In this document: positions 6,323-12,129 of the stretch, in pieces
How positions within the stretch are numbered: the first letter of the stretch is position 1
How the letters are laid out: the number at the start of each line of letters is the position of its first letter
From: Acidobacteriaceae bacterium
GTDB lineage: Bacteria; Acidobacteriota; Terriglobia; Terriglobales; Acidobacteriaceae
Assembly (NCBI GenBank): GCA_025462805.1
Contig: JAOAPJ010000069.1
Span: 1 to 12,129, forward strand
Direction of reading: 5' to 3'
DNA: 12,129 nt
Notes under the pieces: model-generated
Database searches by the model: none
What the model was told of the DNA's origin: nothing
The model's input: the letters and a program-made list of their open reading frames with translations, nothing else
Position numbers and translations under genes: made by a program

Positions 6323-6350
6323 TTCACACGTGATGGAATCGACACGCTGC

Positions 6351-8156
6351 TCACCTGCGCGTTGATTTCGCCTTGTTCGCGGCGGGATGCGCGCTCTTCT
6401 TCGCATGCGAGGAAGCGTTCAAAGATGCATGTGTTGGGGCCCCCACCCTGCCGCGTCGTCCACGTTTACCGCGAGCGGATGCAGAGACGTGCGCAGGCTC
6501 CGCTACGAAGAGCGTCTGGCCCGGCCTTATCGCGCTGAGGCGCAGATGATTCCAGCGACGCAGTTGCTCCGTCGTCACGTTGAAGCGGTCCGCCAGGGTC
6601 ACTAGCGTGTCTTCCCGTTCTACCTTGTAGCGGGCGCTGCTCCGCTCTCCGCTCGAGGCAGCGGGCGGCAAGGCAGGGATGATCAGGGCATCTTCGCCGG
6701 AGAGGTCGGCTGTTGGTTCCAGTTGGTTGACGAAGGCGATATCGGATGCAGAGACGTGATAGGTCCTGGCCAGCGACTCCAGCGTGTCCTCCGGCTGGAC
6801 GCGGCGATAGCGCCACGCCGTGCGCTTGTCCGGCGGGATCTCCTGGATGGTCTCCATGAATATCGACTTGGTCGCCGTCGGCAGGTGCAGATCGTAGGGC
6901 TCATCCGGCGGTGTCTGCATGCGCAGCAGGCTCGGGTTCAGGCCAACGATCTCCTGCACAGGCACGTTCACAACATCGGCGACCAGACGAAGATCGACCG
7001 AACCGTTCACCGTAACCGTATCACTCGCTGCTGGCGGGTCGGGAGCAATGTCGGTGAGCCCGTATTGCACCGGGTTCTTCGCCATGACAGCGGCTGCAAG
7101 GATGATGGGCACGTAGTTCTTGGTCTCACGCGGCAGATTGTTACGCTTGTAAAGCTCCCAGAAATCGGCATAGCCCGTGCGTTGTACCGCGCGCTGCACG
7201 TTCCCTGCACCCCAGTCGTAGGCCGCCATGGCCAGGTACCAGTCTCCGAACTGCTGGTAGTTTTTCTTGATCTCGCGCGCATAGGCTCGCGTTGCCTTTT
7301 CCGGATCGAAACGCTCGTCCACCCAACCATTCCGCTCCAGCCCGTAAGCGCCGCGAAAGGGCATGAACTGCCACATGCCGGCGGCTCCCGAGCGAGCATT
7401 AACGGCTTGTGTCTGGAAGCCCGACTCGGCAATTGCCTGGTAGATCAGGTCCTGTGGGACGCCCTCGTCCTGGAGGGTTTGCTGGATGAGGCCCTTGTAG
7501 CGGCCGGCCCGTCGCAGCGAGTTGATGATGGTGCCGCGGCCGGTCGATGTGTTCGAGAAGTAGCCGATGTAGCTGGTGACGGCATCGTTGATGACCAGTG
7601 GAAGGTCTGACTGCGTCGTCTTGAGTTCCGCTTCGGCCGCGGCGCGGATGTTGGGATCGACGGGAAAGGTGACGTCATTGGCGACATCCACTGGCGTCTG
7701 CTCGGTGGGCGGGGCAAAGCCGTTTCCCTGCTTCAGTGCATCCATCTCGAGCGCGTTCACCGCGTCCACGATGTGCTCGAACTCGTCACTCAGCTGGGGA
7801 CTGGTCTTCAGATCCAGGCCACTTGACAGCATCGAGTCGACCGCGCTGTCAAAATCGCGCTTGGCTGCAGCGAGATCCCCGGCATGGTAGTTGCGGTTAC
7901 CGCTCGAGTATGCGCGTTCGGCCGCGGCGATGACCTGCTGCTCCTGCGGGCTTGCTGGCTGTGCACCGGGCTGCTGTGCGGCCCGTGCGTCACGCGAGGC
8001 CAGCGACGTTGCTTGACCCGCCTTCTGCGGGCTAGAGGATCGTGCGTCTGCTACGGCAGCGGAGCCGAAACACAGAGCGAGCAGGAACGCCGCCTTGGCG
8101 ACAACAGCGTGGCATTTGTAGACATCCATGCGGTTCAGACGTGGTGCTCGCGCCAT
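6351..8156 (-). CDS. Secreted MltD-like lytic transglycosylase with SLT and LysM domains
   Basis: Cleaves the MurNAc-GlcNAc bond of peptidoglycan with formation of 1,6-anhydroMurNAc; periplasmic. 601 residues from the ATG at 8156, or 592 from the ATG at 8129; the signal peptide (hydrophobic run A-A-F-L-L-A-L-C-F-G to A-V-A-D-A, about 22-38) works with either, and neither has a clear ribosome binding site. Order: signal peptide; Ala/Gln-rich linker with a helical region (about 70-200); SLT domain about 232-345 with catalytic Glu244 in AIAESGF, then SGAAGMWQFM (256-265); a weak LysM-like segment about 378-428; two clear LysM units about 449-494 and 508-553; a basic tail rich in K, R, H and A. 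The usual AAYNxGxG motif reads AAYDWGAG (311-318), Asn to Asp. LysM units anchor it to GlcNAc chains. No lipobox Cys, unlike E. coli MltD. Divergent from lepA with 122 bases between. Confidence 0.92.
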   Translation of the reverse strand: MARAPRLNRMDVYKCHAVVAKAAFLLALCFGSAAVADARSSSPQKAGQATSLASRDARAAQQPGAQPASPQEQQVIAAAERAYSSGNRNYHAGDLAAAKRDFDSAVDSMLSSGLDLKTSPQLSDEFEHIVDAVNALEMDALKQGNGFAPPTEQTPVDVANDVTFPVDPNIRAAAEAELKTTQSDLPLVINDAVTSYIGYFSNTSTGRGTIINSLRRAGRYKGLIQQTLQDEGVPQDLIYQAIAESGFQTQAVNARSGAAGMWQFMPFRGAYGLERNGWVDERFDPEKATRAYAREIKKNYQQFGDWYLAMAAYDWGAGNVQRAVQRTGYADFWELYKRNNLPRETKNYVPIILAAAVMAKNPVQYGLTDIAPDPPAASDTVTVNGSVDLRLVADVVNVPVQEIVGLNPSLLRMQTPPDEPYDLHLPTATKSIFMETIQEIPPDKRTAWRYRRVQPEDTLESLARTYHVSASDIAFVNQLEPTADLSGEDALIIPALPPAASSGERSSARYKVEREDTLVTLADRFNVTTEQLRRWNHLRLSAIRPGQTLFVAEPAHVSASARGKRGRRGRVGAPTHASLNASSHAKKSAHPAANKAKSTRR

Positions 8157-8278
8157 TGTAGAGCGCGAGCGAGCGGCGTGCCGATGATAAACTCAAGCTT
8201 CGAGCGGACATCGGTACTCTTGCGCCGCCGCGCTTGATCATTGCCACGACACCTGCTGGCACACACGTATCCGCAGCC

Positions 8279-10090
8279 ATGGACACCAAGAACATCCGCA
8301 ACTTCGCGATCATCGCGCATATCGATCATGGCAAGTCCACGCTCTCTGACCGGCTGCTGGAACTCACCGGTTCTGTAAACGCGCGTGAGATGCAGGCCCA
8401 GGTGCTGGACGCGATGGATCTGGAGCGGGAGCGTGGCATCACCATCAAGGCCCATGCCGTTCGCATGCTGTACAAGGCCAGGGACGGCGAACTCTACCAA
8501 CTGAACCTGATCGATACGCCGGGGCACGTGGACTTCTCATATGAGGTCTCTCGATCGCTGGCTTCCTGCGAAGGCGCGCTGCTGGTCGTGGATGCCACCC
8601 AAGGCGTCGAAGCGCAAACGTTAGCCAACGCATATCTTGCGATCAGCAATGGCCTGGACATGATTCCAGTGATCAACAAGATTGATCTGCCCAGCGCGGA
8701 CGTCGTGCGCACGCAGGAGATGATCGAAAACACCGTCGGCATCGACGCGACGGATGCGATCCCGGTGAGTGCGAAGACGGGCGAGAACGTGGAGGCGATC
8801 CTCGAAGCGATTGTGCACCGTCTGCCGCCGCCCCGGGGCGATCGCGAGGCACCCCTGCAGGCTCTGATCTTCGATTCCTGGTTTGACGCTTACCGCGGCG
8901 TGATCGTGCTGACCCGGGTGATGGAAGGAACCCTGCGGCAGGGGGCGCGCATCCGTCTGATGTCCAACGGCCGCCTATTCGATGTGGAATCGATCGGTGT
9001 GTTGACGCCGAAGCCGGTGGCTGTAACAGACCTCTCCGCCGGCGAAGTAGGCTTCTTCGTGGCAACGATCAAGAATCTTGTCGACACCAAAATTGGCGAC
9101 ACAATCACCGAAGATGCTCGTCCAGCGGATACGCCGCTGCCGGGCTTCGAAGACATCAAATCGATGGTCTTTGCAGGCCTTTACACAGTAGATTCTCATG
9201 AACATACCCTTCTGCGTGAGGCACTTGAAAAGCTGCGGCTGAACGACTCGTCCTTCTCCATGGAGCCGGAGAGCTCTGCCGCGCTTGGCTTCGGGTTTCG
9301 CTGCGGCTTCCTCGGTCTGCTTCACATGGAGATCATTCAGGAGCGGCTGGAGCGTGAGTTCGATTTGGACCTGATCACGACAGCGCCGGGAGTGCGCTAC
9401 AAGATCAAGCTGACCGACGGCAGCCAGATTGAGGTCGACAATCCCTCTCGCTGGCCTAATCCCAGCGAGATCGAAGCGATCGAAGAGCCCGTGATCAAGG
9501 CCACTATCCTGACCAACGAAGAGTATGTCGGCGGAATTCTGAAACTAGTCGAGGAGAAGCGAGGGCGGCAGCAGAACTTCGAGTACGTGACGCCGACGCG
9601 CGTGATGCTGACCTACGAGCTGCCGTTGAACGAGATCGTGCTGGACTTCTACGATCGGCTGAAATCGGTCTCGCGCGGCTACGCGTCGCTGGACTACAGT
9701 TTGGCTGGGTCGTGGGTCTCCCCGATGGTGAAGCTGGACATTCTGGTATCGGGTGAGCCGGTGGACGCCCTCTCGATCATCGTGCACCGCGATTTCGCCT
9801 ATGAGCGTGGGCGAGCGCTGGTCTCGAAGATGCGGGAGCTGATCCCACGCCAGCAGTTCGAAGTGGCCATCCAAGCAGCCATTGGCTCCAAGATCGTGGC
9901 TCGTGAGACGGTAGCAGCGCTGCGCAAAAATGTGCTGGCCAAGTGCTATGGCGGAGACATCAGCCGCAAGCGCAAGCTGCTGGAGAAGCAGAAGGAGGGC
10001 AAGAAGCGGATGAAGCGGATCGGCAAGGTGGACATCCCGCAGGAGGCCTTTCTCGCCGTGCTCAAGGTTGGTGAGGATACCGCGAATTGA
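8279..10090 (+). CDS. lepA: Elongation factor 4 (LepA), translational GTPase
   Basis: Ribosome-associated GTPase of 603 residues that acts on stalled or mistranslocated ribosomes and in ribosome assembly; cytosolic or membrane-associated. GTPase motifs: G1 AHIDHGKST at 13-21, RERGITIK switch I, G3 DTPGH at 79-83, G4 NKID at 133-136, G5 SAK at 164-166. Domain II follows, then the EF-G-like domains with [18 protein letters not shown] and [14 protein letters not shown], and the LepA-specific C-terminal domain with [14 protein letters not shown] and [11 protein letters not shown]. Near-identical in layout and length to E. coli LepA (599). The ATG at 8279 gives the normal N-terminus (M-D-T-K-N-I-R-N-F); a TTG at 8234 would add 15 residues without family support. 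No Shine-Dalgarno is evident before either. The frequent neighbour lepB (signal peptidase) is not present; lepA seems to be a single-gene unit. Confidence 0.97.
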   Translation: MDTKNIRNFAIIAHIDHGKSTLSDRLLELTGSVNAREMQAQVLDAMDLERERGITIKAHAVRMLYKARDGELYQLNLIDTPGHVDFSYEVSRSLASCEGALLVVDATQGVEAQTLANAYLAISNGLDMIPVINKIDLPSADVVRTQEMIENTVGIDATDAIPVSAKTGENVEAILEAIVHRLPPPRGDREAPLQALIFDSWFDAYRGVIVLTRVMEGTLRQGARIRLMSNGRLFDVESIGVLTPKPVAVTDLSAGEVGFFVATIKNLVDTKIGDTITEDARPADTPLPGFEDIKSMVFAGLYTVDSHEHTLLREALEKLRLNDSSFSMEPESSAALGFGFRCGFLGLLHMEIIQERLEREFDLDLITTAPGVRYKIKLTDGSQIEVDNPSRWPNPSEIEAIEEPVIKATILTNEEYVGGILKLVEEKRGRQQNFEYVTPTRVMLTYELPLNEIVLDFYDRLKSVSRGYASLDYSLAGSWVSPMVKLDILVSGEPVDALSIIVHRDFAYERGRALVSKMRELIPRQQFEVAIQAAIGSKIVARETVAALRKNVLAKCYGGDISRKRKLLEKQKEGKKRMKRIGKVDIPQEAFLAVLKVGEDTAN

Positions 10091-10407
10091 GCTCACAATG
10101 TTTTCAACCGATTCGGCGATCTGTGGAAAGCCTTGAAAGGTTGCCCGCGAGATTCATCGTCCATTCACATCGCGCGAGTTCAATGTTTTTCGCTTAACCA
10201 ACTGATAATGGGGCAGTTAGGAGAGCGAAAAGCCGGCGGATGGCTATTTCTACGACAGCGCGGCCCCTCCCGGGTCAGGCCGCCGCCACACGATCCACAG
10301 AATTTTCCACATCGAGAGGGCTGCTGTTTCGCGACTGCAGCAGGGGCGGAGCCTTGTCTTTCGACCGGGCCGGCGCCCCTGAACATTCAGTGACTTATTG
10401 CAGTGGT
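10091..10407. other. Gene-free stretch between convergent lepA and skp, with GC hairpins
   Basis: 317 bases with no supported gene. A plus open frame at 10133-10393 gives an 86-residue product rich in P, R and G, without a ribosome binding site or family likeness. Two adjacent inverted repeats near the skp side: CTGCTG (10321-10326) with CAGCAG (10338-10343), and AGGGGCG (10342-10348) with CGCCCCT (10374-10380); also CTGAA/TTCAG at 10380-10391. None has a T-run, so a classical terminator for lepA or skp is not visible; they might stop transcription with Rho or form a structured 3' end. Confidence 0.4.
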
Positions 10408-11097
10408 TTAGTGCTGAGTGTGCGGGGCGGTGGCGGGAGGACGGGGGGCTGTTGGCGTCCGAGTCGTCGTGCCACCGGTCTTTGGAGCCGCCGTTGCGTT
10501 GGGCTGCGGAGGTACCCCGGACTGCGCGTTGTACGCCTGAACGATCGCCTCGGAGATGTTGGTGGCCTCCGATGCCCAGAGGATTGGCGACTGCTGCTGC
10601 CCGGCGTCGAGCACCAACGTGTAGCCGTTCTTCTGCGCATACTGCTGCATCACTCCGGCGACTTTTTGAGCAATGGTGCTGAACTTCTCGTTCATCTCGC
10701 CAGAGAAGTCGTTGCGAGCGTCTTCCACGTTGCGCTGCAGCGACTTCTCCTTTTCGTCGATGCTACGCAGCCGGGAGGCACGCTCCGTCTCACTCAGCTT
10801 GTCTCCCGCGGTCTGGAGATCCTTCTTCAGCGAATCGACCTCATCGCTCTGCTGCTTGATCTGCTGCTGCTTGGGCTGGTACTTGGTGTTCAGTTCGCCG
10901 AAGGCGCGCTGGCCCTCGTTGGTCTGGGCAACGACGCCCTCGAACTGGATGACGGCAATCTTGGTGGGGCCGGCGGGTGCGGGGGCCGTGACAGCGGCAG
11001 CTCCGGGGGCCGAAGGCGGCTCTGCTGCGGTCTGTGCGAGCGCCGCGGCGCCCAGGCTGGACGCAAGCATGCAGACGAGTGACAAAGAACGCTTCAT
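10408..11097 (-). CDS. skp: Skp/OmpH-family periplasmic chaperone
   Basis: Periplasmic holdase that carries unfolded outer-membrane proteins to the BAM complex; 229 residues. Signal peptide at about 1-22 (M-K-R-S-L then hydrophobic, ending A-A-A-L-A-Q). A Pro/Ala-rich linker to about 44 precedes the OmpH core, which begins I-A-V-I-Q-F-E-G-V. A long charged, Gln/Lys/Glu-rich coiled coil covers roughly 65-140 (the tentacle), and the C-terminal beta part holds Y-T-L-V-L-D-A, S-P-I-L-W-A-S and I-S-E-A-I-V-Q-A-Y-N, the family signature. About 38 residues rich in P, T and A follow, not part of the E. coli protein. The ATG at 11097 gives a proper signal peptide and has AAGGAG at 11110-11115 (12 bases away, rather far). 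An in-frame extension to 11259 is basic and unlike a signal peptide, so rejected. Directly downstream of bamA but with its own promoter at 11278-11306. Confidence 0.9.
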   Translation of the reverse strand: MKRSLSLVCMLASSLGAAALAQTAAEPPSAPGAAAVTAPAPAGPTKIAVIQFEGVVAQTNEGQRAFGELNTKYQPKQQQIKQQSDEVDSLKKDLQTAGDKLSETERASRLRSIDEKEKSLQRNVEDARNDFSGEMNEKFSTIAQKVAGVMQQYAQKNGYTLVLDAGQQQSPILWASEATNISEAIVQAYNAQSGVPPQPNATAAPKTGGTTTRTPTAPRPPATAPHTQH

Positions 11098-11277
11098 GTG
11101 GCTGAGAAACTCCTTAGGTTCTTGTTGGGATCCAGGGCACTTGCGGCACTGCCGGAAGGCATCTGTCCTTCCTGCTTTCCTCTTTTGCGCAGTTCCGTTG
11201 CGGCTACGTGGCGCCCTGGCGGGCGCGCGATGCGCACAAGAGACACGGACAGAGGACATCTCAGGAAACTTGCAAGG

Positions 11278-11306
11278 ATTATAGGTACCGCCTTGCAGAG
11301 CGTCAA
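11278..11306 (-). promoter_or_regulatory. Near-consensus sigma70 promoter for skp
   Basis: On the minus strand, -35 TTGACG (11301-11306), a 17-base spacer and -10 TATAAT (11278-11283): 11 of 12 consensus bases. The start would be near 11271, giving skp a 5' leader of about 174 bases. It is the best promoter in the window and lets skp be made independently of bamA. Confidence 0.75.
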
Positions 11307-11339
11307 CGAACGGCCGCGGGGGAGCGCTGCGGCCGTTCG
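11307..11339 (-). terminator. Hairpin between bamA and the skp promoter
   Basis: Perfect 11-bp arms CGAACGGCCGC (11307-11317) and GCGGCCGTTCG (11329-11339), loop of 11 bases, starting 10 bases after the bamA stop and ending one base before the skp -35. On minus only TT follows the stem, so it is not a textbook intrinsic terminator; partial termination, mRNA 3' end protection or insulation of the skp promoter are options. Confidence 0.55.
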
Positions 11340-11349
11340 ATGGAGCTAC

Positions 11350-12129
11350 TTAGAAGGTGGTGCTGACCGCCAGCCGGAAGGTCTTGCGGGGCTCCCGGAG
11401 CTGGAATTGCGAGCCATAGAGCTGCTGGGCTTGCGCATAACTGAAATCCCCCGCTCCGCCCGCCGGGAACATATCCCGGGTGATCAGGTTTTCCTGACGC
11501 AGTTGCTCGAGCAGCCGCAGCGGATTGTAGGCGTAGTAGATGCGGAAGGGAGCGCGCACAATGGGGAGCAACACGGAAATCTCTCCACCAGTAGACATGC
11601 GAGGCACCACATTTGAGCCTTCAAGCGGCCGAATCAGTTCGCTGAAGTGGATCTGCCGCCCCCCCTGGCAAGTGCCGTTCACGTACACCGGGCAGCCATA
11701 GAGCGGAGCGTTCAGTTGGTCGATGCCAAGCACGCTCTCGCGCAACTGTGACTGACGAGCCGCAACCGTCAAGCCGAAGTCGTCGAACAGCTTGAACATC
11801 ACGGGGCCGCCCAGCGGGATGCGGTACTCGATATTGGTGCTGAAGGCCGTATCACCGCCGACGGAAACGATGCCAAACGTGGGAATGGGCACGGTGACGT
11901 TGCCCAGCGTCGGGTTGGTTGGGTCGCGCGGAACCGGGCTGCCGTCAGGGTTCGTCAGGATGAACTGCGTGCGCTGGGGGATGAAGGCGTACGGAGTGCT
12001 GGAGCGGATGTCAAAGCCACGCAGCTCCTGCTCGCCGCCCTGGTAGATACGCTGGAAGGGCGGAGCCACATCGCCGCCGATTCCCTGGATATACGTGGCC
12101 TGGAATCGCACTCCGAGAGTGTTGCGACC
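11350..12129 (-). CDS. bamA: BamA outer-membrane assembly factor, C-terminal barrel part (5' end outside window)
   Basis: C-terminal 259 residues of the Omp85 barrel that inserts beta-barrel proteins into the outer membrane; the gene runs off the right edge. The frame stays open to 12129 with G-R-N-T-L-G before V-R-F-Q-A-T-Y, so the first Met-like codon seen (GTG at 12111) is internal. Visible: R-I-Y-Q-G-G-E-Q-E-L-R-G-F, the loop 6 RGF motif; N-I-E-Y-R-I-P-L-G-G-P-V strand; and A-P-F-R-I-Y-Y-A-Y-N-P-L, matching the G-P-L-R-x-x-Y-A strand of BamA. It ends F-R-L-A-V-S-T-T-F, the terminal Phe OMP signal. A loop has a Cys pair (GCPVYVNGTC). skp lies 252 bases downstream. The presence of POTRA domains cannot be seen; BamA is favoured over TamA by the skp neighbour. 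Confidence 0.9.
   Translation of the reverse strand, partial: GRNTLGVRFQATYIQGIGGDVAPPFQRIYQGGEQELRGFDIRSSTPYAFIPQRTQFILTNPDGSPVPRDPTNPTLGNVTVPIPTFGIVSVGGDTAFSTNIEYRIPLGGPVMFKLFDDFGLTVAARQSQLRESVLGIDQLNAPLYGCPVYVNGTCQGGRQIHFSELIRPLEGSNVVPRMSTGGEISVLLPIVRAPFRIYYAYNPLRLLEQLRQENLITRDMFPAGGAGDFSYAQAQQLYGSQFQLREPRKTFRLAVSTTF

Noticed and set aside
6723..7610. Plus-strand open frame of 295 codons opposite the transglycosylase
   Set aside because: It lies across the SLT and LysM domains of a well-supported gene and its product has no recognisable family.
10121..10310. Three DnaA-box-like sequences (for example TTTTCCACA near 10302) suggesting an origin
   Set aside because: Each has one or two mismatches to TTATNCACA, there is no AT-rich unwinding region, and dnaA, dnaN or gidA are not nearby.
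10133..10393. Small plus-strand open frame of 86 codons after lepA
   Set aside because: No ribosome binding site, no family likeness, and a Pro/Arg-rich composition expected from random GC-rich DNA.
11098..11259. 54-residue N-terminal extension of Skp
   Set aside because: The added residues are basic and Cys-rich and would bury the signal peptide that starts at the ATG at 11097.

Overview
The window looks like part of a chromosome from a GC-rich, Gram-negative (diderm) bacterium. Outer-membrane genes are present: a BamA barrel, a Skp/OmpH chaperone, FabZ, and LpxA and LpxI of lipid A synthesis. My best guess is Acidobacteriota (Terriglobia-like). It rests on the use of LpxI rather than LpxH, the bamA-skp and fabZ-lpxA-lpxI blocks, a LolA-like exported protein and an MltD-like LysM transglycosylase. 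This is an inference from gene content; no search was run.

Left part (1-2160, plus strand): a YjbR/MmcQ-family protein, an SDR oxidoreductase and a secreted protein of probable LolA-like fold follow one another in the same direction, the last two almost touching. Between 2161 and 2710 lies a minus-strand NTF2/SnoaL-like gene broken by what looks like a one-base insertion.

Lipid block (2711-5483, plus strand): fabZ, lpxA and lpxI are tightly packed (a 4-base GTGA overlap, then a 5-base gap), followed by an exported PrxQ/BCP-type peroxiredoxin with a strong ribosome binding site. A strong hairpin with A/T flanks at 5509-5543 ends this unit and also serves the opposing gene.

Middle (5564-8156, minus strand): a histone-H1-like protein with a very acidic N-terminal third and a lysine/alanine-rich tail that has no acidic residue. 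Its upstream region has a perfect TATAAT and three copies of the octamer TGCATGCT. Upstream of it is a secreted MltD-like lytic transglycosylase with LysM domains.

Right part: lepA (elongation factor 4) reads on plus, divergent from the transglycosylase. After a 317-base gene-free stretch, skp and the C-terminal part of bamA read on minus. A perfect 11-bp hairpin lies just after bamA and is followed immediately by a near-consensus sigma70 promoter (TTGACG, 17 bases, TATAAT) for skp.

Taken together, most genes serve envelope construction: lipid A and fatty acid synthesis, OMP assembly and peptidoglycan remodelling. I see no mobile element, CRISPR array, tRNA or rRNA. Nothing here is clearly a new multi-gene system. 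The least ordinary items are the charge-segregated H1-like protein with its octamer-decorated promoter, the frameshifted NTF2-like gene, and the hairpin plus promoter between bamA and skp.
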